Positions 21,628-33,019 of a DNA stretch of 64,000 nucleotides are shown piece after piece. The notes under the pieces were generated by a model, which did not search any database, had not been told where the DNA came from, and worked only from the letters and a program-made list of their open reading frames with translations. The position numbers were made by a program, and so were the translations under genes. Where the stretch lies: the NCBI GenBank assembly GCA_007922195.1, contig ML681963.1, positions 59,502,981 through 59,566,980 on the forward strand, read 5' to 3'. Every line of letters starts with the position of its first letter. The first letter of the stretch is position 1. Source of the stretch: Podocnemis expansa (lineage: Eukaryota; Chordata; Testudines; Podocnemididae).

Positions 21628-23825
21628 ACACTAGTGTCTCTGTGGTTTTGAGACCTACGAAATCTATTAACTTGTGCTTCCCCTACTGGCTCTGCAGCAA
21701 CTTTTGTGCTTGGACACTCTTCCCAGAGCTGTGAAGTTGTGAAGCAATGGGTGAAACTAACCCTGGCTATGTGGGGTAGAGTGCAATAACTCTACCTCTG
21801 TCTGGTCAGAGGTCTCCATAAGATTGTCTATAGCCTTTCTGCTTGGGTTCCACAGCAAAGATCTTGATAGACATTGTACTAGCTCAGTTTAGTCTGTCAG
21901 TTTAACCTGACTAAATGAATGGCATGAGTGCTGGTTCCATTTGTTCCCTTCCCCAGTCCTAGCTGGTGGTGCTTTTCAGGTCAGAAGATGCTGCTGTATG
22001 AAGCAGCTGCTGTCTTTGAAGTTTCCAGACATTCATCTGTTAGTGTTGGGGAAGGATGTCAAACTCTTAATCTATGGAACCAAAATGTAAAAGTCACCAG
22101 GCTTCAGAATTTGAATTCATGCTGTTTCCTCAGCCTTACACTGTAAAACTGTGTTTTCACTTCACCAATTTTTGTAGGGTACAAAAAAAGACTTGTGTTT
22201 AGCATATCCATTAGTTTGCCTGACTAGGCAGGGGTTCTCTTGGAAATCACTGCAGGACACATGTGTCCATTCCAGCAGCACTGACTGAGTTAATTTCACT
22301 TGTAACTGTGGGACAGAGCTTTGGTTCAAAAAGTGCCTTTGCTGGGGAGCCATCTTACATGTGGGAGACTCACAGATAAATGCTTACGTTTGTAGCTCAT
22401 CATCACTGTGTGATGCACCTATCAGCATAATCCACAGACCCACTCCCAAGAAAGCCAGCGTATGTCTGGGCTTCAGAGAATTTCTTTAGAAGTCCTAATG
22501 GAATGGGTTTTTTAAGCTGACACACTGGAGCAAATGAATATGATCCAGCTTTTTATCTCTTCCTACGCTTCCCCTTCCAAAGTCTTGTACTTCTTTCTCA
22601 GCTGGTCCTCTAACACTGAGCCCTCTGGATAAGCAGCCAGTTTCCAGGAGTGCCTGGCCCAGTGTTGAGCTGAGCTGCCCTGGCCACCTTATATTTTCCT
22701 CATGAAACAGAGTACCTGTCATATGCACACACAGCAAAGGCCTTGTAATGGAAAAGTTCTAACAATTGACTTTTTAATTACATAAGCAGAGAGTGTTCAA
22801 AGGGTAGGACTCCTGCTGCTTGTCCCCACTGAGGATGGACTGTGTCTCTTTTTTTCTGCCTCTGGGAATCCCATCCAGTGTGTTTCAGTGCAGAAGAAAT
22901 GTGTGCCTGTATTTTTTTCTTCCGAAGAGTTTCTATTCATAGCTCTCAAATGTTTGCACATCTGGTGTCTTCCCTTCAAGGGGTTATAGCCATGTGACTT
23001 GGTGTCTGGATCCGGTAGCCAGCACTGTGTATTTGAGCCACATGCTATGCATCACTAGACTATCTCTTTTCAGCTCTAATATCCCTGCAGAATCCTGAGC
23101 AGCCTTCCATGGTGGTCCTGTATCATCATCAGCTGTGACACATGGATGGGACATCCCCCATGAGAGCAAATGACCCCCCCAACTGGCCAGGTGTATGTCA
23201 TGATAATGTTTTGTCCACAGCATGCCCAGTCCTTCCAAGGGGTCTTAGAAAGCAAGAAACCAGGACAGAACCGGATCTGTCTCCTGCATGGCGCCAAGCT
23301 GGGATATATGGCCGTCCCTGTGTTACTTTACTTCTGAAGTACACTTTATACTTTGTGTTTGAGGGAAAAGGGCTCTTGACCTTTATAGAAACTATTTGGG
23401 AGGGAGGAAAGGGGGGATATTAGTACTCAAGCTGCTACTGTTGTTTTATTTATGTAGACCCTTAATGTGATAGGAAAAACCTACCTGCCCAACTTTTAAG
23501 GGAGTGGTCTAGGTTCTGTCCTGGAAAATTTACCCAGAAATTAACAGAAATTTAGAAGTAGTGATGATGGGGCCTCTTTTGTGACCCTATCCTGCATTGT
23601 GAACCTTTCTTACTAATGCTGCTAATACTTGTGTATTTTGGTTGTTTGTTTATGTCTCTATCCATGTATTATTTGATGCTGGCTCCTAATTTTCTTTAAT
23701 TGCAGAGCAGCATGGTATGCTAAATGCACAGTGTGTTAAATGGATGGGAAAGAGCTCCCTTGAACTAGAAATGCATTTTTAAAGGAATTTACAGAAATGA
23801 GGTAGAATTTGAACTTCAGTTTTGT

Positions 23826-23831
23826 AATAAA
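23826..23831 (+). promoter_or_regulatory. Candidate poly(A) signal for POMT2 (distal)
   Basis: AATAAA in GTAATAAATAAG, followed about 35 nt later by TTCTGTGTTTTTGTTTTC. It lies just before the repeat-dense intergenic block begins. Confidence 0.35.
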
Positions 23832-24238
23832 TAAGTTCTTTAAAACCTCTTCTTTTCACTTCTGTGTTTTTGTTTTCTCCCCTCACACAGATGTAGAGCT
23901 GTGGCATGAACTTTAAATGAATCTACAGATAGGGGCTAGAGGACCACTGCTGATAGTACCTGTTTTAATATGAAATATGGAAGGGCTACAAGTCCTAGCA
24001 AGTATTGCTTTACCTCAGTCTAAATGCTGAGTATGTGTAAGTATAGTTCCTTGGAAGTGAAGTAGATCCATATAGACAAAGCTGAAGCATTGCTAGCTAA
24101 CACTGGTAGTTTCCACAGACCACACCTTCATATAAAAGATGAGGGCAGGTGTAATCTGGTCTCCAGTGCCAATTATGTTTAGCTATCCAGGCTCTTGATT
24201 AGTTAACTTGCTTTGCTTTTGTCTATTACAGTGATTCT

Positions 24239-24405
24239 CAACCACTGTGTTGGGACACATTATTGTGTCACCACACAGCAGTAGGTGTGTTGTGGCGAGC
24301 TGGGGAGATGGCTGGATTTGGCCTGATGGGGAGCAGGCTGGTGTCCCAAATGGTCATGACATACCACCAAGTGTGTCACAGCCCACCAAACGTTGAAAGC
24401 CATTG
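24239..24405. mobile_element. hAT-like MITE
   Basis: 167 bp between CAGTGATTCTCAACC and GTTGAAAGCCATTG. The flanks are GTCTATTA and CTCTATTA (24231-24238 and 24406-24413), 7/8 identical. No coding capacity. Confidence 0.75.
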
Positions 24406-25718
24406 CTCTATTAGATGAAAAAGCTCTTTGCTAACTGGTATTTCCTCACCACGAAAGGTCCATAGACACTAATCAAGCTCGCTCTCAATCTTTTTTAGAT
24501 AAACTAAACAGATGCGTCTCACTGTATGGTATTTTGTCCAGCCCTCAGATCGTTGCATGTGTTTGTCTCTCTTTTTTTACACCCTTTTCAGTTTTCCAAC
24601 ATCCTTTTAAAAATGTGGACACTAGAACTGTATGGATTATTCCAGGGTCACTCTCACCAGTTCCATTGTGAAGACATCAGGGACTCCCTTCGATTGTGAG
24701 CAGAGGCCAGCAGCTGGCTGACTGATTAACTCCATCTGGTGCACTTGTAAAAAGATCTGCAGCTTACATGACTGGTCCTCAGTAAAGGAGGAGCAGGAAA
24801 TTAAGACTGAGAGCTGCAATATTTGCCAAAAGCTGGAGCTATGGCCAAGCAGAGCTATTGTCAGAAGGAATAATGGACAGACAGGAGACTGGTAAGTTCT
24901 ATTATCAAAAGGCTTTGAGGTACACCAGGAATTTTGGGTTAAGGAGCTTACAGGGGGTGAGGGAAAAATTCAGGGACTTTTATCATACTTTTTGCAGAGG
25001 CATGGAACTAAAACCACAACAACTGATTCTGTTGGAAGCTACTTTTTCCTGGACTCAGGGAGAAGTTTCTAAGCAGAATTCCCCCAAAAGGATGATGTAA
25101 AAGAGGCCCCAATCTCTTACAGTTGTAGGCAAAAATGAAATCACACCTCTGATTCTACACACACTACTCCCTTGTTTATGCATCCAGGGTTCACACTGGC
25201 TCTTTTTGCCACAGCAAACAGGAATAGTAACTGCTATGACCCCTAAATCCTTTTCAGAGGAACAGCTTTGCAGAATAACACTCCCCATTCTTTTGAGTAT
25301 GGCCTGCATTCTTTATTCCTAGACATATGATTTTCCATTTGGCCATATTCGAGGCATTTTGTTTGAGTGGCCCCAATATACCAAAAGATCCAGATCACTC
25401 TGTGTGATAGCCCTGCCTTCTCCTTACGTACCACTCCATCAATTTTTATGTCATCTGCAAAGTTTATTCACAATGGTTTTATATTTACTTACAGATCACT
25501 ATTAAAAATATTAGATTGCATTGGGCCTAGAATCAATCCCTGCTTAACCCCACTAAAATCAAGCAAACAAAAAAACCCACCACACACAACACAATTACTT
25601 ACCAAACACTCTTGTCGGTTAAGCAGTTCTTAGTCTATTTAACTTTATTGATTTTACATAGAGCAAGGTTTCTTTTTGTTGTTGGGTTGTTTTTTTTTTA
25701 AATCACAGTGTAGCTTGG

Positions 25719-26373
25719 TGTCACAGGATCTTACACTCTGCTGTCAGTTCACAGGCTACTCAGGCAGGCCAATAAAGAAAGGGAGCATCAGGCTCACAAG
25801 TTGGTCTGCCTGGAGAGCTGGAGGAAGAAGCACCTCTCCCTAGCTGTCTGAGGGAGTCAGCACCTTGGAGAGTTCTGAGTGGACCACTGGGATCTGGTCA
25901 GGAGCTGAAGTCCTGAAGGCAGATGGGCTCATGGCAGTAGCAGCTGAACCAGTGGTTTGGAGGTGAGGGTCCAGGAAGAAACTGTGGCTGCACTCTGGCA
26001 TGGTGAGGAGCTACGTGTGACTGGGGTTGTGGGGAAAGTGACCCAGGGAGTTTACTGTGGAGCAGAGGACAGGAGGAAGGTGGAGGCCTTGAGGAGGTAC
26101 TTGAGGTCCCTGGGCCAGGACTTGGAGAAGTGAGTGGACCTGGGCCCCTCCATACTCCCCCGGAGTGCCAGGAGCAACACAGCACTCATGGCAGTTGTGG
26201 ACCAGCAGCTGATATTTGTGAGTGGGACTTTCTTCGGAAGGGTGTATGTAAAATGATACTCAGCCAGAGGGCCTGCCCCTGCTAAGCTCACAGCCCTAGC
26301 AGTCTATTGGCTGCCACTGCCAGGCCCTTCTTTAACCCTATAACTGCCACTGTGGGGCAGCTGCCCCATCACA
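25719..26373. mobile_element. Solo LTR inside CR1
   Basis: 655 bp beginning TGTCACAGGATC and ending CCCCATCACA (TG...CA). It is flanked by the 5-bp direct repeat CTTGG (25714-25718 and 26374-26378). The interrupted CR1 resumes in register just after the right flank. No internal region is present, so it is a recombined solo LTR. Confidence 0.8.
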
Positions 26374-26490
26374 CTTGGTACTAAATCAAAGGGCTTACAA
26401 ACATCTAAGTGTATTACACGTACGTAGTTGTCCTTATTACCCATACTTGTGATCACGTCAAATGAAGTGAGGTTTGTTTGACAAGGCATA

Positions 26491-27319
26491 TATGTCTCTG
26501 TTCAGGGTAAATGAACCTGTATTTCCCCTTTGGGATTCAGCAAGGTCATCTCCTCTTTGACTTCTAGCTCCCCAGTCATCACTTCTCAGTCATGCAGCTC
26601 TCTCTTCCCTACGTTGTGAAACTTGCAGCAAATCCAGCTACATAAGCAGACCTGTTTCATTCTGCTTATCAGACTACAAACTACATATTTGCCACAGCAA
26701 AGTTAGCACATAGCTCTTTTTAAGCAAGCACATTTATTCTTAAAATGAAAGCATTACAGAGAAAACATTTAAAACAATAGAAGAACCTACATGTGGATGA
26801 AAATAGCTTTACAGAGATTACCCAAACCCCAATAAGGGTCCTGGCAGATGAACAGACCTTCAGGTGCCCCAAAGGATTTTTTTCTTGTGGTCACAAGGTC
26901 ATAGCTATCTTGACTCAACAAGCACACCCATGAAACTGAGTCACTCTTTTATCTAGTTTTGGTGTTTGATCTCCTAAAGGCATAGCCTCAAAAGGATGCC
27001 TCTGGGGGTGGGTTGTTTGCATTGCTCTACTTCAAAGTATTTCCTAGGAAATCCACTCACCTAAAAATTCAGTGTTGTCTGACCCTTTATTTTAAGAATC
27101 TGTTGAAGCGCTTAATGCTTCCTAGGGTTTACATTAGCACAGTCTCACCCTTAAAGAAATTATATACACTATCACAATAATACCTAAAACCAATAAATGC
27201 CTAATGTCATTCAATAATATTTTCCCAGGGAAGTGCCATATCTGTTTTATTATTTTCCACACAATATGTTGAGTGGTGTTGATTATAGTCTCATCACTTA
27301 ATTCTTCATGAACTGAATC
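26491..27319 (-). repeat. LTR-like insert in CR1
   Basis: Separates two CR1 pieces. The part at about 26700-26800 is the reverse complement of 38160-38265 (shared ATGTAGGTTCTT, AATGTTTTCTCTGTAATG and AAGAATAAAT), so it belongs to the same LTR-like family in the opposite orientation. The end points are approximate. Confidence 0.5.
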
Positions 27320-27331
27320 TCATATCAGCAA

Positions 27332-27625
27332 TTAGGTTGTTTTGTGCAGGGCCAATATCAAGCTGACCAGTCTATAACTACTCCAGCCATCCTGTTTTTC
27401 CTGTTTGAATATTGGCAGATTGACTTTCTTCCAGTCCTTTGGAATTTCCCCAATATGCCAAGATTTCTTTAAAAATAACATAAGATGGACAGAGATCTCC
27501 TTAGCCAACTCTTCTAGGACTCTTGGGGGCAAGTTATCTGGGCCTGCTACTTTAAAAATGTTTATCCCTAGCAAATGCTGCTTAACATCCTCCTTGGTTA
27601 CTAATGGACTGTACTTCATCATCAT
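27332..27625 (-). pseudogene. CR1 reverse-transcriptase fragment
   Basis: The minus-strand frame shows the CR1 RT N-terminal pattern: GPDNLPPRVLEELAKEI, then LKKSWHIGEIPKDWKKVN and YRLVSL. About 98 codons remain open before decay. Endonuclease and most RT motifs are absent. Confidence 0.85.
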
Positions 27626-27705
27626 GTGATGAGTGCATCATTCTGCTTCTTTCTAAAAACAGAACTTAAATATTTATTGAACTCTTCTGCCTCATCTGGC
27701 GTTTG

Positions 27706-28925
27706 GGGATGTGAAGCATCTTACCACAAAGCAGCAGGATGTAGTTTGTGTTGGAGCCAAGAACCAAGGTGGCTGAACCAGGCAAAGTGAAAAAGGACCC
27801 AAACAGTGAAGGGGAGATCCTATACTTAGCAGTAAACCTCAAGATTGAATTCAGAAAATATATGGCTTAGCACTGAACTAAAGGGGCTGCCATATTGACA
27901 CAGCTCTGCAGTAAGATCTGTTCAGTGGACCGCAGCAAAGACAGTCTCCTGGGATGCAATTACAGTGTTGGGTGATTGAGGGAGATGCCTTAGCCAGCAA
28001 TGAGAAGGAAGGATGATGATAGAGACAGAACTTTGATCAGGAAAGAGATGATCAATGAGCACTTCAAAGAAGGCCAGTAACAAACATGCTTCTGAAATGG
28101 GTTAAAAGCTAGAAAGGAAGCTAGTAAGGTGGCTCCTTTGGGAAGTGGATGAGAAAAGAAAATTTTCCTGGCTTTTGCTGAGTGAGAAATGATTGAGATG
28201 GGCCAGTGACTGGTGAAGGAAATTAAGTGCCAAATGGAGCCCTGATGTAAGTGACTAAAAGCCTGGGAACTGGGATTGCTTCTGATTTGAAGTAGGGGTG
28301 CTTTAAAATGGGTGGGTGTAGTTAGTTTCTCAAAGGCCATGCTCTGGCAGCAAGGGCAGAGATCATGGATTATAACACTGAGAGAGCACCAGACTGAGGC
28401 ATGAGATGAATAATGATGTAGCAGTGAAAGCGTGTTGTGTGTGAAGTCCGGAGATGATGCTGAACTGGTCAGACAGCTGCCTTCCCAGTGCCTCAAGATA
28501 CCTAACTGCTTTATATGCAGTCTCCTTTGGAGTCTCTGGCTGGGTCATGAGTTGTCATCCTTGGATCTGTCTCAGCTGTTTGTTTAGATAAATTTCTCTT
28601 CTCATCAGAGTCCTATGAGATATGGGAAGAGTCAATGGGTCTTTAGCAGCAAAAGAAAGTTTACAGATGCCTTTTTTCTTTTTTTTACTCTGATTTTAAT
28701 TTCCCCAATGCAGCTCAAATATTCATTATTGTTGCCCTTTTTCTTCCCGCAGGCATGATGGCAGGCACAGAACATTGCAGCTGTGCCCTTACCATTTACA
28801 TGCAAGATTATTACCCACTACCTCTCTTTCATTTCCTGTTATACCACTGGATTTGTGATTAGTGTTACTACTGAGATGTGCCACATTGTGGCCTGTGGGG
28901 ATAGCAGGCATCATAGGAGGAACAT
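27706..28925. other. Intergenic, nothing recognised
   Basis: A minus-strand frame of 168 codons (27990-28496) is open but has low-complexity Ser/His-rich content and no family resemblance. No repeat assigned. Confidence 0.6.
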
Positions 28926-29940
28926 TTCATAAGCTAAACAAATGAGTCTAGTGGCTTTTTAAAAGACTAACACATGTATTTATTGCATGAACTTTTGTGG
29001 GAGAAAAATCCCACTTTGTCAGATGCTCAAAGATGGAGAAGTACAGATGAATGGGAGGAAAATAAATGCAGGAATGTGTAAGTCACAGGTTCAGGTCTAA
29101 CAGCAAATCAATGCAGTTGTTTTGGATTCAAAATGGAGAACAGCATATAGGAGTGAGATGAGGGATGAAGGAAAGCAAAACTACATGTTGTAATGGGAAG
29201 AAAACATAGTCTGTATTTAGCCCTAAATTGACGGTGTCAAATCTGCATGGGTATGTCTACACTTACAATTTAGTTTGAATTAGTGAGGATTAATTCAAAC
29301 TAAATTAATGCATGGCTGCACTGGCTTTCATTACTTCAAATTAAGAAATTCCTTAGTTTGAAGTAATGAACGCTTACTTTGAAGTTATAAAACCTCACTT
29401 AACTTCAAAGTAACAATTAATTAGAACTTATTATAGTTTGAATTAACCCAGTGGAGCCACATTAATTCAAACTAACCATTAGTTCAAATTAATGTGGTTT
29501 GACCTTCTCCATCACAGGGTGCCTTCTTCTTTCTACTTATTGGGTGGGGGCATGGCCCTTCTTGGGGCCATATTGCCACACTTTCCCTGGTGCACCCTTC
29601 CTAAATCAAACTAGCAAGTCCTGTCCATAGACATGCTAGTTCCATTTGGGTTTCTAGTGGGGCCATGGTAGTTGAAATTAACCATTATTAGTTTGAATTA
29701 CTTAATTCAAACTAACATCTTAAGTGTAGACACAGCCCACATGAATTCCAATTCTGCAGTTTCTCTTTGAAGTTTTATCTGTACTGCTCCATCTTCAGGC
29801 ATCTGAGGAAGTGGGATTTTCTCCCATGAAAAGCTCATATGATGAATAAATTTGGTAGTCTTTAAAAGTGCCACTTAGATACCTTGTTTGTTTTGCTGAA
29901 CTAGACTAATGTGACTAACCCTTTGTAACACTTCAGGAGC
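28926..29940 (-). repeat. Internally deleted Penelope-like element split by a DNA transposon
   Basis: The left arm (28940-29180) and right arm (about 29780-29935) are inverted copies of the Penelope terminal sequence. About 40 bp of the coding tail remain (AATTCCAATTCTGCAG at about 29745, the complement of the coding end at 57.9 kb). The element at 29249-29739 sits in the middle and splits the homology cleanly. Confidence 0.6.
29249..29739. mobile_element. Harbinger-like non-autonomous DNA transposon
   Basis: About 490 bp. The left end GGGTATGTCTACACTTA matches the reversed right end GGGCTGTGTCTACACTTA. CAT lies at 29246-29248 and again at 29740-29742. The inside alternates AATTCAAACTAA and TTAGTTTGAATT words, as in 9087-9435. 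It interrupts a Penelope-like sequence whose two halves rejoin across it. Confidence 0.7.
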
Positions 29941-31489
29941 TGTCATTTCAGCTGAGGAAGGATGGGGAAGGGAAGAAAGCTGTCACTGTGCTCAGTTATG
30001 AGAGAGACCAGGGAGCAAGGGAAAGGAAGAAGGGGTGAACCTAGCCCAGGCAACAGGTTCTAAGGTGAGCCAAGCACCTTGAGACAGTTGATCCGAATTG
30101 CATTATTCATGAGACCCTGCAGATGCTGAATTTGAAATGAAAAATTGACTGGAGGGGGATTGTTACTTGGAAAGGGCCACAATGAAGATGAAATCTAAAA
30201 GTGTCACATCATAATGGGCGAAATGGAGTCAGTAGTCTGGCAAGGTAGACCCAGGGCCTAAATGGGGGGAAAAGATGCCCTGGCGACCTCAGCACAGGAC
30301 TGGAAGGTAGGATTTATTAGGGTTATTCCTAGTTCTTACATAGACTTCACTGTAAGTGTGGGCAAGTCACTTCTGCACCTCAGTTTTCTCAACTGGAAAA
30401 TGGATGAATCTTCACAAGAGAGATGATTAGTGTTTATAAAGCAATCTGAGATGCTTGTGATGAAGGAGCTAAAAAGATTATTGTTAGTCTAAAGGAACTG
30501 ATTACTCTAGATTGCACAGCAGGAGTGTCAAGTGCTTCAGAAAAAAGGTATGTGTCCTTATCCCTGCCTCATACAATTCAGTGAGACAGACTCCTTTTGC
30601 CTGAACATGGTATATGCTGATGTCTGCTACAGATCTGTTCTCTCGCAGAATCTCTACCCTGCCTTGGCTGATACATCACAGAAACCTGGAGGGATTTACT
30701 CCAGGATAGAGCTAAAAGACTATGTAAGTGGAGCCAAGGAGTTTGGGTAACTCTTTGATAGCTCCCTGGGTGACTTGACATGCTAAAGATTTGAACAAGA
30801 AACAAGTTTTTGGTTTTTGATTTTAAAATCCCCTCCAGATTATCAACACCTCTAGTACGGTGGCAGCAGAAGGAATTCCTCTGACAGTGGAATAAGTGAG
30901 AGAGGCTGCTTTGTATGCAGGTGGTAGCAGGGCCATGGCAAACACCTTCTGTGACCTCACTGCTGGCATCCACATGAACATGTGTCATCTTCATTTCAGA
31001 TGTTCCCTACTCTTGAGCTTTCCTCATCTCCCACCTTCCACCCTCTTGCAGATCCACATAGTTACAAGCTGGAGGCTTGGCAGAGAGACATTGTTGCAGG
31101 AGAAAAAACAGTTTGCTTTTTGATCAAAACTGGAAGTGGCAGTGCTGGTTAAAGTGCCAAAGTAACCATGTTGGAAACTGGTGTTCTAGTTCTGCTACAG
31201 CATGGATGTTGGCAAGGGAAACTCCCCTTTGATGAGTGTGAGCCTCTGTCCTGGCCTGGCGGGACCACCACTGTGGAAGAGATGGGAGTTAATGGTCTCA
31301 CAGTTCAGTCTGCAACCAAGGAGGCTAGTTTGTATCAACTGTCATGATGGTTTTCCATTAGGAGTTATCTTGAACCCTACCCTTCATCTCAGGTGGCACA
31401 AATGTGAGAGATGGGGCTAACTATGTGCCATGGCTTATTCAGAAACAGCAGTAACTTGGCTGTGTTAAATTTTGTTTTATCCATGTGTG
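29941..31489. other. Intergenic, nothing recognised
   Basis: Short open frames only, with no known domains and no repeat I can name. Confidence 0.55.
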
Positions 31490-31740
31490 GAACATAGGAC
31501 CAGAAGGGACCTCCTATCTAGGCCCTCAAGTCCAGCTCTTTGCTTTTACAGGCACACTTTCTCATGATCCCCATAATAAATTTATCAGGCTCTGTCTTAA
31601 AACTACTCAGTTTCCCCCCATGCCTTCTATGGAGAATTCTATTCCAGAGCCTCACTCCTCAGATATTTCTAAACTTCCTTCTAATTTCCAGCCTCAATCT
31701 ATTTTGGCCTGTCTATGCCCATAAAACTGCTCTGTGTGGC
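31490..31740 (-). repeat. CR1/L3-type LINE 3' end
   Basis: Antisense words ACCAGAAGGGACCTCC and ATGGAGAATTCTATTCCAGA plus TTCTAATTTCCAGCCTCAAT correspond to the terminal coding and tail part of a CR1-like LINE. Confidence 0.65.
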
Positions 31741-32551
31741 TACGGTGCAAGCTCTTTTTATGCTATGTGGGTGTGTCATGTGAGATTATGGGCAAATTAC
31801 TTAGCTTCCCATTACACTTATGACCTGGTAGCAGTTGCTGAAGATGCTGCTTCCACAAAAAGCAGCTGATAAATCTGAATTTGTTCATCAGCTGGGGAAG
31901 GAAATGGCAACATCTTCAGAAAGGAGCCTCCCTAATATTATCCCCTCTTATGGTCCTGGGGATTGTGCCCCATGTCCTAAACAAGCTTCAGCAAAAGTGC
32001 TGGCAGTGTCCCTGTGTCTGTCCTATCTTTCTCCTACAGCATTTACAAATTCCATTCCCTCTGCATTCTCAGCACCCCACATCATAACCAGAGCATAATG
32101 TCTCTTGCCTTGGCCTCTTTTTCTTTTTCTTCTCTTTCTCTCCCCTCCCCCAGATTTCAGTCTATTCAAAATGCTGCCAAGTAGTCTAATGCTCTGCATC
32201 ATCATTGGCTATGGCCAGTTACAGCCCAATATGGAACACATTGTGCAGGTTTCCTGGCCTTCAGAATGTCTTCTGATCAAGATGAATTTCATTCATAGCT
32301 CCAGCTGTTGAATAAAGGCTGTGTGCTTGCTATCTCAGAGAAAACTGCAATGATTTTCAGTGAGACACATGCACCTAAGTCACTCAGTCACTTTTGAAAA
32401 TCCAACCTGAAATGAATACTTTGTTATTTGTCCATAGTTTCTGTTGAGGGGATCTTTTTAACCCAGGTCTTTCTGATTGTTTAGTCTCTTTAAACTTGCC
32501 TCAATTTAGTCTGAGTCCCTGGGCTCTAACTATTTCTTTCCCCTCTTCAAA
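31741..32551. other. Intergenic, nothing recognised
   Basis: Contains a pyrimidine-rich stretch at 32100-32155. No gene seen. Confidence 0.55.
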
Positions 32552-33019
32552 TCATAGAATCATAGAACCGTAGGGTTGGAAGGGACCCCATAGGTCATCT
32601 AGTCCAACCCCCTGCCAGAGGCAGGACCACTCCTGCTTAAACCATCCCAGTCAGGGTTTTGTCCAGCCGGGCCTTAAACACCTCCAAAGATGGAGACTCC
32701 ACCACCTTCCTTGGCAGCTCATTCCAAGACTTCACCACTCTCCTAGTAAAAAATTTTTTCTAATATCCAGCCTAGACCTCCCTAACCGCAACTTGAGACC
32801 ATTGCTCCTCGTTCTGTCCTCCGTTACAACCGAGAACAGTTGAGCTCCATCTTCCTTAGAGCATCCCTTCAAGTAGTTGAAGGTTGCTATCAAATCCCCC
32901 CTCGATCTCCTCTTCTGCAGACTAAATAACCCTAATGCTTTCAGTCCCTCTACTGATTTCATTTCTCCATCTACAGCAACATCAGCTCCTTGCTGTCCTT
33001 TACAAGGTTCTCCCAGCAT
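32552..33019 (-). repeat. CR1 LINE 3' end
   Basis: Begins with the reversed CR1 tail (AATCATAGAATCATAGAACC, then GGTTGGAAGGGACCCC) and runs into the ORF2 C-terminus. The minus strand reads [19 protein letters not shown]. The frame is partly open but truncated. Confidence 0.9.

Larger units (their letters stand above)
18583..23860 (+). other. Probable POMT2 3' UTR and downstream flank
   Basis: About 5.3 kb in which I recognise almost no interspersed repeats, in contrast to everything to its right. Candidate poly(A) signals are at 21622 and 23826. There is an A20 run at 21404-21423. The true transcript end cannot be set from sequence alone. No open frame here resembles a known protein. Confidence 0.5.
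24452..27705 (-). repeat. CR1 LINE, interrupted by three insertions
   Basis: One antisense CR1 can be followed through four colinear pieces: 24452-24668, about 25125-25718, 26379-26490 and 27320-27705. The gaps hold an unassigned insert (about 24668-25125), a solo LTR (25719-26373) and an LTR-like insert (about 26491-27319). The order and orientation of the pieces match a single original element, with the reverse-transcriptase part at the right end. Confidence 0.75.

Noticed and set aside
27990..28496. 168-codon minus-strand frame
   Set aside because: Ser/His-rich, no known domain, no start context or neighbours.
28753..28861. Possible exon after CTTCCCGCAG with an ATG-starting 35-codon frame
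   Set aside because: A good acceptor-like site but no matching donor, no homology recognised, and it lies outside both gene models.
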